In this document: in pieces, positions 51,397-60,518 of the stretch
Layout: each line of letters begins with the position of its first letter
Position numbering within the stretch: the stretch's first letter is position 1
Source of the DNA: Mogibacterium timidum ATCC 33093
GTDB lineage: Bacteria; Bacillota; Clostridia; Peptostreptococcales; Anaerovoracaceae
Direction: 5' to 3'
NCBI RefSeq assembly: GCF_000525775.1
Contig: NZ_JALU01000002.1
Location: forward strand, 1-64,000
DNA length: 64,000 nt
Program-made: the position numbers and the translations under genes
The notes under the pieces: model-generated
Database searches by the model: none
What the model was told of the DNA's origin: nothing
What the model saw: the letters and a program-made list of their open reading frames with translations, nothing else

Positions 51397-53316
51397 TTAA
51401 AACAGATTCTTTATATAAGTGCTGTATGCACTCCTCAGCTCTTCGACCATCTCCTGAATCTTTAGCTCATAATCAGCAGCCGCATCGTAGTCACGGTTGT
51501 CGAGAGCCTCGCGTGCCAGTGTCAGAAGCGACTTGCTGTCGATGGAGTCCTTGCCGAGCTCGATTCGGAGCGCATTGACTCTTCTCCAGTTCATTATATC
51601 ATAATCGGTTGCCTCAAGCTCATTGTGTCTCTTCTTGCAGTTTCTGACAAAATCCATCGAATTTGGCAGAATCCTATCGCGGTACTCCATCACCCACTTC
51701 ATCGACATCTGAGCACGGTACGACATCACCACGTCTCTGGCGGTATCATCTCCGCCGGTGATTTTGGCAATCTCCTCCTCGGTCGTGTCAAATGCTCTCA
51801 AATTCTCCCACACTGTAGCCGGAGCCTTTCCGAACAAACGTGTTCTCTCTTCCTTCGTGAAGCATTCAAACACATTGAGCTCGGTCCTGTATTCTCTGTC
51901 CCTCTCCAGATAGAAGTCCGCCTGTCCGGCCTTCTTGGAGATAGACTCTGCGAGCCCTCTTGGTGTCTTGCCGGCCGCCAGGACAGCCTCGATTCCGTCG
52001 AGCATAAGCATGAATGCAGCTCCGACAACCAGATATGTGTTGCTATGCGGATTAGGCGATCGGAGTTCGAATCTGGTAGCCATCGGGTTCTTCTGGTCTC
52101 TCACCAGGCCGATCAGAACCGTTCTGTTTCTGGACGGTGTCACGCAATCCTTACCGAGCGAAGTTACAATGCAGACCGGAGCTTCATATCCCGGCTTGAG
52201 CCTTCTAAACGCATCGTGAGTCTGTGCCACAAACGGATTGAGCAGCTCGTAATTCTTGAGGATTCCCATCAGAGCTCCAAAGCCTACAGGGCTCATGTAC
52301 TCGTTCCGTCTATCCTTTGACTCGAACAGGTTGACCATCTCGCCTGACTTAAGCTTAGCCGATACGCCTAGGTGAGTGTGCTCTCCGCTGCCTGCCACGC
52401 CCGGCATCGGCTTGGCGAGGAAGGTTACCTCGAGGTTGTTTGCGCGGAACACATCTCTGACGATGTGCTTGATCTGACCTTCGTTATCTCCAGCCTGAAC
52501 CGGGCTCGAGAATTTCCAGTCTATCTCCAGCTGCTCCATGATGTGGTCGTAATTTCCGGAGTTGCCCATCTTGGCTCTGACCCCGCCGACCTCTTTGTGT
52601 CCCATCTCTACGCCAAAGCCGTAGCGGTCGAGAATCTCAAGGGTCTGCTCGAGGGCTGTATTTACCGGTCCGATAGTCCTCTTCCAATATTGTTCCTTGA
52701 GCTCCTGTGAGGTGGACAGCTGATCTCTGTCCGCTTTGTCGTCCGGTGTCTTAACCCAGAACTCCAGCTCTGTCGCACTGGTCAGCGTTATCTCGTCGAT
52801 GTCATCCACTGAACTGATGCCGTCCAGATAATCTACAACGTACGGGTATTTATGAAGCAGTCCCACAAGCCTGCTTGCGAACTTATCTATCGCTTCCTTG
52901 CAGAATATACGCGAACCGACCATTCTGTCGTTGTTGTGTCTGAGGAATGATGGGATTCTCAAAGTTCCGATTGGCAGACCTGTCGCATAATCCATGTTGC
53001 TGAAATTATACTCAACGTACCAGTTGACTTCCTTATCCGGAAGAATGTCTACTCTGGCATTTGCAAGGTTGGCAATCTCAGGAAGCGCAACACTGGATCC
53101 GTCCGTCTGAACTCCGTTTTCCAGCATTCTCCCCATATCGTCTATGAACGTCTTGATTGGAATCTTCTCATCTGTGAAATGACCTCCAAGGTCTACTCCC
53201 GCAAATGATACGAACTTAACCTCGGGGTGCGCTTTCAGCACCTCCTGTACCGACGCAATCCCATGCTCATCAGCCGGAATTGTAAAGAGCATCTTCTCCA
53301 GATCGAAGTTTATCAT
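51397..53316 (-). CDS. Glutamine synthetase, long clostridial form
   Basis: 639 residues, against about 440-470 for the classic GSI, with AAGGAGAG before the ATG. Core motifs: VQTDGSSVALPE, the metal-binding ELEFWV, GVAGSGEHTHLGVS (ATP/Glu site), PSRNRTVLIGL and ATRFELRSPNPHSNTYL. The C-terminal 130 residues form a helical extension (ALDNRDYDAAADYELKIQEM). It makes glutamine from glutamate, ammonia and ATP. It starts 30 bases after the UPF0182 stop, so co-transcription is likely. Confidence 0.9.
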   Translation of the reverse strand: MINFDLEKMLFTIPADEHGIASVQEVLKAHPEVKFVSFAGVDLGGHFTDEKIPIKTFIDDMGRMLENGVQTDGSSVALPEIANLANARVDILPDKEVNWYVEYNFSNMDYATGLPIGTLRIPSFLRHNNDRMVGSRIFCKEAIDKFASRLVGLLHKYPYVVDYLDGISSVDDIDEITLTSATELEFWVKTPDDKADRDQLSTSQELKEQYWKRTIGPVNTALEQTLEILDRYGFGVEMGHKEVGGVRAKMGNSGNYDHIMEQLEIDWKFSSPVQAGDNEGQIKHIVRDVFRANNLEVTFLAKPMPGVAGSGEHTHLGVSAKLKSGEMVNLFESKDRRNEYMSPVGFGALMGILKNYELLNPFVAQTHDAFRRLKPGYEAPVCIVTSLGKDCVTPSRNRTVLIGLVRDQKNPMATRFELRSPNPHSNTYLVVGAAFMLMLDGIEAVLAAGKTPRGLAESISKKAGQADFYLERDREYRTELNVFECFTKEERTRLFGKAPATVWENLRAFDTTEEEIAKITGGDDTARDVVMSYRAQMSMKWVMEYRDRILPNSMDFVRNCKKRHNELEATDYDIMNWRRVNALRIELGKDSIDSKSLLTLAREALDNRDYDAAADYELKIQEMVEELRSAYSTYIKNLF

Positions 53317-53345
53317 GTCTCTCTCCTTATCTAATAAAGTTCAAA

Positions 53346-56279
53346 TTACTTGGTAAGCTGATCCAGATATCCTGACAGCTGATCTAAATATTCTCCATAA
53401 GCCTTCCAGTCACCTTCCTTCTGCGACTTGATGGCGTTATCGTAAGCTTCCTTGGCCTTGACAATCAGCTCGTCCTTGCTTGCGCCGGAGTTACCGCTCG
53501 ACGCTGCTTGACTGCTTGTGCTGCCTGTATTCCCGGCACCATCACCGAACAGGTTCTCCAGCGCCTCATCGAGTGTTGATGCGTATGCAATCTTGTCGCC
53601 ATACGCAACGATAACTCTTCTGACCTCCGGAATTGCCTGGTTAGAAGCCTCAAGGTATACCGGTTCGACGTACATGATGGAATTATTTACAGGAATTACA
53701 AACATGTCGCCGCGCCTATATGTTGTACCCGACGAATTCCAGAGCGAGAATTCCTTGGCGATCTCGGAGTTCTGGTCTATCTGCGCCTCGACCTGCATAG
53801 GACCGTACACTGTCTTGTTCTTAGGCAGCTTGTACACGACGAGCTTGCCGTATTCATCTCCGTCATTTCGCGCCATCATGATGGCTGTCATGTTCTGCTT
53901 GGACTTAGGTGTAAACGGAATCATATTGATAAATTCCGCTTTCTTCTCGCCCGGCAGGTTGAAGATGAAGAAGCTGGAGCTCATCTGCTTCTCCTTCGTG
54001 CCGTATATCTGATGGGCAACGTCCCACATGTCTTCCTTCTGGTAGAATACCTTGACCTCGTTCATGTGATACTTGGTATAAGCATTGGACTGAATATTGA
54101 GAAGCGTCGAAGGATATTTGAAATGCTTCCTGATTCCCGCAGGAACCTCATCACTGCTCTTAAACAGCGTTGGGTATATCTTGGCGTACGTCTTGGCAAT
54201 AGGATCGTTGTTATCCACCACGTAGTAGTTCACATCGCCGTTGTAAGCGTCTACAACAACCTTAATTGAGTTCCTGATATAGTTCGTCGTTCCAATCTGA
54301 CCGGAATATGGTTCAGAGTAAGGATAGTTGCTGCTGGTCGTGTAAGCGTCAATAATCCAATATAATTTGCCATCGACAACTGTCATATATGGATCCTTCT
54401 CGTAGTCGAGATAAGGCAAAATCTTGTTAACCCTCTCGAGTATGTTACGGTTGATGATGATCCTCGAATCCTTGTTGATGTTCGACGACACAAGCATCTG
54501 CATGCTGCCCTCTCTTATGGAGAAGAGCAACCTGTTGATAAATCCGAGCTTAATGCCCGCCTTACCCTTGTACCTGGTATACTTGTTAGCATTTCCGTCC
54601 GGATAATCGAACTCCTGCTCGTCGCCGTTAACTATGATGTAATTGTTGGTGAGCTCACCGAAGTATATCTCCGGTCTCCTGATCTTGATCTCCGGTATGC
54701 TTGACTCCGGCGGAATGTTCTTGATCATTACATCCGGCTGTCCGTTCGCCGTAACCGAGTTGACCTTGGACAGCGCTACTCCATACCCGTGAGTGTATTT
54801 GAGATGCTTGTTGATCCATGTGTCGCTGATTTTGTTCTCGTTAATTTCTCTAGTCGAAAGGTAGGCCTGTGTCTCTGAGCCGTTGATCTCGTATCTATCT
54901 ACGTCGACGTCATTGAAGTCGTAGTACTGACGTATACTCTGCGTCTGATTGTAATAATCCTTTACAGGCTCATAATCGTTAATCCTGATATTGCTCATTG
55001 TCGGCTTGTTGTTAGCAATATCCGCTGCAGTCAGATTGTTATCCGCTGCAAAGGAATCCACCTTAATCTTGTCAAGTCCGTACGCGTGGTTCGTATACTC
55101 GATGTTGTTCTTGATATACTTGCTTTCCTTGTTGATCTCGTCAGGAGTTACTATCAGGCTCTGTACACCGAGCTTGAGTGCAGTGCCGATAACCAGTACG
55201 CCAATCATGATAGCGGGGATCCTTATCAGCTTCCGATACTCCTTCTTGTGCACGTGTCTGACAAGCGTGACAGCTCCGATAACGGAGAGAACTGTTATCA
55301 AGATATAAGCCTTCTGGGTAATAGCGATATCTGTAAATCCTGCGCCATAGACCGTGCCTGTGTGTGCATGCAGCAGGGTAAACTGCTTGAGCACAAAATG
55401 TATTCCGAGCATGATATAGAAGATAACACCCAGAATCATCGCCTTTCCGGACGCCAGGCTGAACAGATGATCGATGTTGAGGCGGTTGACCTCTCGCCTC
55501 TTCGCTCTTCCCTTCCTGTTCTCCTTGGTGACGCCCTTGACAAACTTGCGAGCCATATCTTCGAAGGGATCTCTGCGCTCAAACGGTATGCTGTTATCCG
55601 ATCTGTCGTAGTTCTCACGCTCCTCGTCAGCTGTATTTCCAAACTCCTCAAAATTATCATCTCTATCGAATCTGTCGAAGATATCCGGTGTCCTGACGGA
55701 CAGCAGGATTGCATAGTAGATGAGAGTTACGATTACGACTCCGACGATAACGAAAATCGCAATCGAGTTGAGCTTGGTAAGGAACTCGAGCTTGAACACA
55801 TAAAAAGATATATCCAATCCGAATATCGGATCCTTGAGGCCAAACTTCGTAGAATTTGCGAACATCAGGAATGACTGCCATGTGTTTGTGGCGGAAACAA
55901 CTGCAGCAATGAGACCAAACACCACTGAAACCACCCAAGACAGCACGTTGAGTCTGTGCATGTTGGGAATCTCATGTGACTCTATCTTGCTGAAATAGCC
56001 CTTACGAAGACTGTTGAGGTACAGTCTAACCAGTAGTCCGGCGATTATGAATATCGGAATACCGAGCTTAACCTCTGTCAGAATCTGTGTCCAGAATACC
56101 CTCGTGAAGCCCAGCTCGCTGAACCACATCCAATCAGTCAGGAAGCCTACGCAGGTGCCGAGCACAATCAGAATCAGAAGCACAAACAGCAGAACGCTAC
56201 GTAATCTCTTGCCGCGCTTCTTTTTACCTGAGTGGTCCTCCGACCTTTTAAATTTTCCAAAATTATCCAGTATACGCAT
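53346..56279 (-). CDS. UPF0182 family large membrane protein
   Basis: 977 residues from the ATG at 56279 (TTTGGAG box). Seven hydrophobic segments occupy the first 380 residues (for example VLLFVLLILIVLGTCVGFL). A large extracytoplasmic domain follows with family blocks YTHGYGVALSKVN, ERVNKILPYLDYEKDPYM, and RRGDMFVIPVNNSIMYVEPVYLE. A Ser/Gly-rich linker and a helical tail end it. The family is widespread in anaerobes and actinobacteria and has no established function. Confidence 0.92.
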   Translation of the reverse strand: MRILDNFGKFKRSEDHSGKKKRGKRLRSVLLFVLLILIVLGTCVGFLTDWMWFSELGFTRVFWTQILTEVKLGIPIFIIAGLLVRLYLNSLRKGYFSKIESHEIPNMHRLNVLSWVVSVVFGLIAAVVSATNTWQSFLMFANSTKFGLKDPIFGLDISFYVFKLEFLTKLNSIAIFVIVGVVIVTLIYYAILLSVRTPDIFDRFDRDDNFEEFGNTADEERENYDRSDNSIPFERRDPFEDMARKFVKGVTKENRKGRAKRREVNRLNIDHLFSLASGKAMILGVIFYIMLGIHFVLKQFTLLHAHTGTVYGAGFTDIAITQKAYILITVLSVIGAVTLVRHVHKKEYRKLIRIPAIMIGVLVIGTALKLGVQSLIVTPDEINKESKYIKNNIEYTNHAYGLDKIKVDSFAADNNLTAADIANNKPTMSNIRINDYEPVKDYYNQTQSIRQYYDFNDVDVDRYEINGSETQAYLSTREINENKISDTWINKHLKYTHGYGVALSKVNSVTANGQPDVMIKNIPPESSIPEIKIRRPEIYFGELTNNYIIVNGDEQEFDYPDGNANKYTRYKGKAGIKLGFINRLLFSIREGSMQMLVSSNINKDSRIIINRNILERVNKILPYLDYEKDPYMTVVDGKLYWIIDAYTTSSNYPYSEPYSGQIGTTNYIRNSIKVVVDAYNGDVNYYVVDNNDPIAKTYAKIYPTLFKSSDEVPAGIRKHFKYPSTLLNIQSNAYTKYHMNEVKVFYQKEDMWDVAHQIYGTKEKQMSSSFFIFNLPGEKKAEFINMIPFTPKSKQNMTAIMMARNDGDEYGKLVVYKLPKNKTVYGPMQVEAQIDQNSEIAKEFSLWNSSGTTYRRGDMFVIPVNNSIMYVEPVYLEASNQAIPEVRRVIVAYGDKIAYASTLDEALENLFGDGAGNTGSTSSQAASSGNSGASKDELIVKAKEAYDNAIKSQKEGDWKAYGEYLDQLSGYLDQLTK

Positions 56280-56351
56280 GATTTTCTCCAAAAACCACAT
56301 AATGCAGCGGTAGCTGTTAAGCCTGCCGCTGCATTTACGTTTAAATTACCC

Positions 56352-58838
56352 TTACAATAGCAATTCAGATTTATCACCCAGCGATGCGAAATTTGTAAAT
56401 TTTCCAATGATTCCGCTAATCTGTTGGGCGATACCGCTATCCGGTGCAAAGTTGAGTATCAGTATTACCACCAGCAGCAGAACCAGTAATATCGCTACAA
56501 TTACCGCTATTACAGTGAGCACACCGCCTTTGCCTACTTCTTCATCATCGTCGTCATCGACAACTGTAGGATCTGCTGCACTTGCTGCGATAACAGCCTT
56601 CTGAACGGGTGAGCTAACCAAGGTGGTGGCAGGCGTAACAGGCTCAGTCACGTTTGCACTCATGCTCAGCTCTGATCCTTCCTCATTCTTAGCAGCCTCA
56701 AGCTTAGCCGACTCTGCCTTAACTGCAGCCTCAACAGTCTCATGATGACCCTCAACTGCAGGAGTCTCCTCAGTCTCGTTCTCATCCTGATAGTCCGCAA
56801 GCACGTCTTCCATCAAAGTGTAATCTGCGCTTCCGTCCTGCAGCTTCTTGTACTCTTCATCGAGCAGCTGCTGGAATTCTTCGTTCTTGCGATATAGAGT
56901 ATAGAATTTGTCGATCTTACGAGTTGCCTCCATACTCTTGTCATCTACGTCTTCTCCAAAGAGGTCTTTCTGAAGGTCATCAATCGACATAACCTCTTCC
57001 TGCGTCGGAGTATCTGTATCATCAGCAACTGCATAATTATTAGCATCTGCAACATCATCTGCCGAGAACAGTATATTTGCCTCTTCATCCGGTTCACCAT
57101 CTATAGTGTCAAAGCCAAGTCCGGCAAGCTCTGTTTCTGCACTTGTAAGTCCGCCCTTTGCGGTCGAAGCGTCCTTGCCAAGCGCTGCTGCAGATTTTGT
57201 CTCGGCTGCAGGCGCAGCAGTCGGTGCTGCAACCGGCTCGTTTGTCAGCTCTTCAACTGATACGATGTCTCTAGACGGCAGCTCAACAGTTTCAGATGGA
57301 TCTTTGCCGAGTAGCTCAGCTAATCTCCTCTGAAGATTTGCAATCTCGCTCTCGATTTCCTTAGCTACTGCAGACTCAGCATCTGCCGTTGCAACTACTG
57401 CACCATTTGCTGCCCCGGCCTTAACCTCAACTGCCGCTTCAGAAGCCTGTGTAATCGGCGCCTTGACATCCGTCTCAGCTTCTACTGCTGAAACCACAGG
57501 TGCTTCAACCTTAGTCTCTGCCGACTTCACTTCATCACCGGAAGCGTCCCCCATATAGAGCTCGGAATAGTTCACCGGCTCATCATAAGGAACATCTATA
57601 TCCTCGTCACCAAACGTGAAATCATCAACCTCGACATCCTTAAGCTCTGTCTTAGGTGCGAGATCATACTCTGTTTCCGGTTCCTTGCTGTCGTCTGTAA
57701 CCTCATCGTACGAGAATGTCTCCGGTTCATCGTCGTCATCCTCATCGTCAAGCTCTACGTCTTCAGCTGCACGCTCCTCGGCACGTGAGACTCTACTTGG
57801 CGTCACGTAGTCGAGATACTGACTTAAAGTTTCTTCGTCCTCATCTGTGTCTTTGATATCTACATCGAAGTTAAACAGGTCATCGTCGGTCTTGTCTGCC
57901 GGCTCTTCGTCCTTGTCATCGCTTCCGTGCATAAACTTGGACAGCTCGGACTCAAATTCATCCTCCGGAAGCTTAAACTCATCTCTGGTCTCAGCCGCTG
58001 AAACGTGAACCATGTCGTCAACAAAGTTATGTGGCGGCTCTGCCCGGAACACCTCCTCGTGCGACTTGCGACGAGCGTTGATATACTCATCGAAATCAGC
58101 CGAAGCTGCATCGAGTCTATCCGAAGCTTCCTTCTCACCTGATTCTGCTGCTTTCTCGTTCTGCTCGAGCTCAGCAACTATATCATCCTTGAGTTCTGTA
58201 TAACCATGTGTATGTTCTCTGTCTGCGTCAGGAAGAATCGGTTCGCTGTAGTCAAAATCGTCAGCAGTCGACGCATCTTCAGCTGCCTTAGCCGCCTTCT
58301 CCCGTTCTTTCTTCTCCTGCTTCATAACCTCGATAAAATTCATCGTGCGTCCACGCCCGGCTGCCGGAGCAGCGGCAGAATCGCGCTTAATCATTTCCTC
58401 GAGCGGATCAACTGTCTCGGTCTTAACCTCGGGCTCGGCTGTCTTAGGCGCTTCCCACCCGGTATTGAATGCATTGAACGAATGAGTTGCCGTCTCCGTG
58501 TCTCCATCGTCTATGCCGGTTGTCTCCCAAGGCGATCTGACGTTTCTCACAGGTTTCTTATGACTCTCCTCGATCACCGAGCTCCAATCAAAAGAGACTG
58601 AAGAGACTGAGCCGGTTTTCTTCTTAGGCGCTGTAACTTCGGAGTCTACAGCTCCGAAACCAAAGTCGAACTTCGTAGAAGATTCGCTCTTGTCCATCAT
58701 ATTTCCTTCTGTATTCGACGAACTAAATGCTGTATGTTCGTGTACTGACTGTTCTGCATCGGGATTGATTCTTGCACCACATACGCTGCAAAATCTAGCG
58801 CCCTCTGCTACTTCGTTGCCACAATTGCTACAGAACAT
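56352..58838 (-). CDS. Zinc-ribbon, acidic low-complexity membrane-anchored protein
   Basis: 828 residues after GGGAGG. Residues 1-24 form a zinc ribbon (CSNCGNEVAEGARFCSVCGA, CxxC twice). About 730 residues of Glu/Asp/Ala-rich disordered sequence follow, with runs such as DDEDDDDEPETFSYDE. One transmembrane helix (GGVLTVIAVIVAILLVLLL) stands about 50 residues from the C-terminus. This predicts a cytosolic acidic tether with a zinc ribbon at its tip and a short outer tail. I know no functional family of this layout. It precedes UPF0182, with 72 bases between. Confidence 0.75.
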   Translation of the reverse strand: MFCSNCGNEVAEGARFCSVCGARINPDAEQSVHEHTAFSSSNTEGNMMDKSESSTKFDFGFGAVDSEVTAPKKKTGSVSSVSFDWSSVIEESHKKPVRNVRSPWETTGIDDGDTETATHSFNAFNTGWEAPKTAEPEVKTETVDPLEEMIKRDSAAAPAAGRGRTMNFIEVMKQEKKEREKAAKAAEDASTADDFDYSEPILPDADREHTHGYTELKDDIVAELEQNEKAAESGEKEASDRLDAASADFDEYINARRKSHEEVFRAEPPHNFVDDMVHVSAAETRDEFKLPEDEFESELSKFMHGSDDKDEEPADKTDDDLFNFDVDIKDTDEDEETLSQYLDYVTPSRVSRAEERAAEDVELDDEDDDDEPETFSYDEVTDDSKEPETEYDLAPKTELKDVEVDDFTFGDEDIDVPYDEPVNYSELYMGDASGDEVKSAETKVEAPVVSAVEAETDVKAPITQASEAAVEVKAGAANGAVVATADAESAVAKEIESEIANLQRRLAELLGKDPSETVELPSRDIVSVEELTNEPVAAPTAAPAAETKSAAALGKDASTAKGGLTSAETELAGLGFDTIDGEPDEEANILFSADDVADANNYAVADDTDTPTQEEVMSIDDLQKDLFGEDVDDKSMEATRKIDKFYTLYRKNEEFQQLLDEEYKKLQDGSADYTLMEDVLADYQDENETEETPAVEGHHETVEAAVKAESAKLEAAKNEEGSELSMSANVTEPVTPATTLVSSPVQKAVIAASAADPTVVDDDDDEEVGKGGVLTVIAVIVAILLVLLLVVILILNFAPDSGIAQQISGIIGKFTNFASLGDKSELLL

Positions 58839-58923
58839 TATTACCTCCCAAATTGCTTAAGCACACACTTGATATACCATCCAGCATGCCCGGTTGTTAA
58901 TCTTCTATAAAGATTCATTGGAA

Positions 58924-58952
58924 ATTATACATCAAGGAAATATTAATATCAA
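58924..58952 (-). promoter_or_regulatory. Predicted promoter of the zinc-ribbon/UPF0182/glnA/serS unit
   Basis: On the minus strand, -35 TTGATA (58947-58952), a 17-base spacer and -10 TATAAT (58924-58929), about 86 bases before the start codon. Near-consensus. TTGATGTATAATTTC around the -10 is identical to that of the rnf promoter. Confidence 0.7.
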
Positions 58953-59243
58953 GATTTCGCTTGCAATTAGTGGAATTTGCGCACTATATGAGTTAATTAT
59001 CGGTAAATTATCCTGATTTTGCACTATCCTTTTGTGTTTCGATTCCGAGGCTATTTAATTGCACCGCGGCGATGGTGCTGCTCCCACGCTTTATTGACTG
59101 TCTCCGCCAATTCATTTATATAGCTGTATAATAGCGCACCGGCTCGATCATGATCTTGGATCAACGCCGGTAGTTCTTAGCAATCTTTATTGTTGCCGGC
59201 GGATACAGGCGGATACTTTTTTCAAAAAATCCCATTATTATGC

Positions 59244-59272
59244 TTGACGAGATATTAAATCGATGCTAGAAT
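59244..59272 (+). promoter_or_regulatory. Promoter of tRNA-Lys
   Basis: -35 TTGACG (59244-59249), a 17-base spacer, -10 TAGAAT (59267-59272), with the tRNA starting 31 bases later. Strong sigma-A match. Confidence 0.75.
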
Positions 59273-59302
59273 ACATAAGCTGTCAGGCAGACAAATTAAT
59301 AT

Positions 59303-59378
59303 GTGTGATTAGCTCAGCTGGCAGAGCACCTGACTCTTAATCAGGGTGTCCAGGGTTCGAACCCCTGATCACGCACCA
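59303..59378 (+). tRNA. tRNA-Lys(CTT)
   Basis: 76 bases with encoded CCA. The acceptor stem GTGTGAT pairs with ATCACGC, including one G-U. The D-loop has AGCTCAGCTGG, the anticodon loop CTCTTAA has anticodon CTT at 59336-59338, and the T-arm has GGTTCGAACC. Promoter and terminator lie immediately around it, so it is transcribed alone. Confidence 0.97.
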
Positions 59379-59381
59379 CGC

Positions 59382-59416
59382 AAAACACCGCAATTCCAAT
59401 GAGTTGCGGTGTTTTT
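59382..59416 (+). terminator. Terminator of tRNA-Lys
   Basis: A 12-bp perfect stem (AAAACACCGCAA / TTGCGGTGTTTT), a ten-base loop and a T5 run, four bases after the CCA end. Confidence 0.9.
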
Positions 59417-59662
59417 CTGGGTCTATACCTTTCTTTGTGGTTTAAGGGGTAGCTATTCCGCAGATTGGGGTCTAAAATACACCGTGCCTATGTCAGCTTT
59501 TGTGGTGTAAGTGCGGTGCTTTTTCCCTTTGCCATGCTATCATTTTTGGGGAATCGAGAAAGCATGAAAGGAACTTAATAAATATACGAAAAAACTTATC
59601 ATAAATATGTTTAACCTGGAACAGCATATATTGAACAACTGGATATTATATCGTGCGGTAAT

Positions 59663-59914
59663 GAGAGTTTTGTAACTATTACATTACAAGTTAAACCTGC
59701 TGTTTGCCCTCGATGTAGTAACTACTCCAGCATAATCTACGATTTTTCTCATTAGTTCATAAATGCACAAGATTGTCAGTTAAGTATGTTAGTATTGATA
59801 TGTGGAATACTTTATAGAGATATTGTCTCTGAGTATTTTCCTAAAGCAGTGATTTGCGTTGACAGTTTTCATGTCATACGAATGATTAATCATGCTCTTG
59901 CAGCTAAGCTCCTT
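59663..59914 (+). pseudogene. ISL3 family transposase remnant
   Basis: Two pieces are recognisable. 59663-59754 encodes an N-terminal zinc-finger part (VKPAVCPRCSNYSSIIYDFSH). 59786-59914 encodes a segment of the catalytic domain (EYFPKAVICVDSFHVIRMINHAL, with the DSFHV motif of ISL3 enzymes). They are in different frames, with most of the protein deleted between and after them. The flanks from 59,421 to 59,662 show no gene and no terminal repeats that I can identify. Confidence 0.65.
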
Positions 59915-59936
59915 TTGCCGAATGGCCTTCTATTTT

Positions 59937-60488
59937 TTAATTTTTTGCCACATATGCATTATCATCTAACACTTGTTTCTCAATAGTATTTTTTATTTTT
60001 ACACCCAAAGCCAATACCGTTTCCATATCGGATACCGTACCTGTTCCGAAAGGGTTGAACGACGTATTCCCTGTAATAGTTCTGTATTCTTTTGGCCTGG
60101 CTCTAAATGATATATTATCTTCTTCAGTTCCTATATCTACATGGACCAGCTTATCGTTTGAAGCTTTTATTTTACAGGACAGGATTTTACCCGACACAAC
60201 TTCCTTTTCATTTTTCCAAATTCTTATACTGAGCTCGTCTAAATTCACAACAAATTTATTTGCTGCATTTTTCCGAGCTTTCTTAATCAAAAAATATGTC
60301 AGATACAGTGCCGGCACAAATACAAAAGCTCTAAAGAGTAGCGGTGCGCTTCTGAAAGAAGCATACATTTCTGAATAAAATATTATCAAATAAGTTGTCA
60401 GCGCGGGAAGCAAAATACTTACCGGCAAGCATAACCCCATAACAATATCATCCTTTGATGTCCCGGCTACAAATTCAAACCTCTTCAT
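59937..60488 (-). CDS. Hypothetical protein with two membrane segments
   Basis: 183 residues. Two hydrophobic segments (about 17-40 and 49-68) are followed by a basic stretch and a soluble domain (NKFVVNLDELSIRIWKNEK, then VDIGTEEDNISFRARPKEY) that resembles a PH-like or bacterial membrane-associated fold. I do not recognise a family. The ribosome binding site is poor (AGTGGA, 11 bases away). It is downstream of and co-directional with the acyl-CoA synthetase, 31 bases away. Confidence 0.55.
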   Translation of the reverse strand: MKRFEFVAGTSKDDIVMGLCLPVSILLPALTTYLIIFYSEMYASFRSAPLLFRAFVFVPALYLTYFLIKKARKNAANKFVVNLDELSIRIWKNEKEVVSGKILSCKIKASNDKLVHVDIGTEEDNISFRARPKEYRTITGNTSFNPFGTGTVSDMETVLALGVKIKNTIEKQVLDDNAYVAKN

Positions 60489-60518
60489 TTTGTTTTATCC
60501 ACTAATATCATCCTTCTA

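Larger units (their letters stand above)
58839..59302. other. Intergenic region between the zinc-ribbon gene and tRNA-Lys
   Basis: 464 bp. It holds the predicted promoters at 58924-58952 (minus) and 59244-59272 (plus). A TATAAT at about 59,125 and the GC-rich stretch after it (accggc / gccggt, repeated ggcggatac, then T6 at about 59,218) could be a small transcript, but I cannot support one. Confidence 0.4.

Noticed and set aside
55086-55874. 262-codon open frame on the plus strand within the UPF0182 gene
   Set aside because: Antisense to a well-conserved membrane protein; no start signal and no family resemblance.
59120-59225. Possible small RNA with a TATAAT and a terminal T6 run
   Set aside because: No -35 at proper spacing and no stable hairpin before the T-run; kept only as a remark in the intergenic entry.
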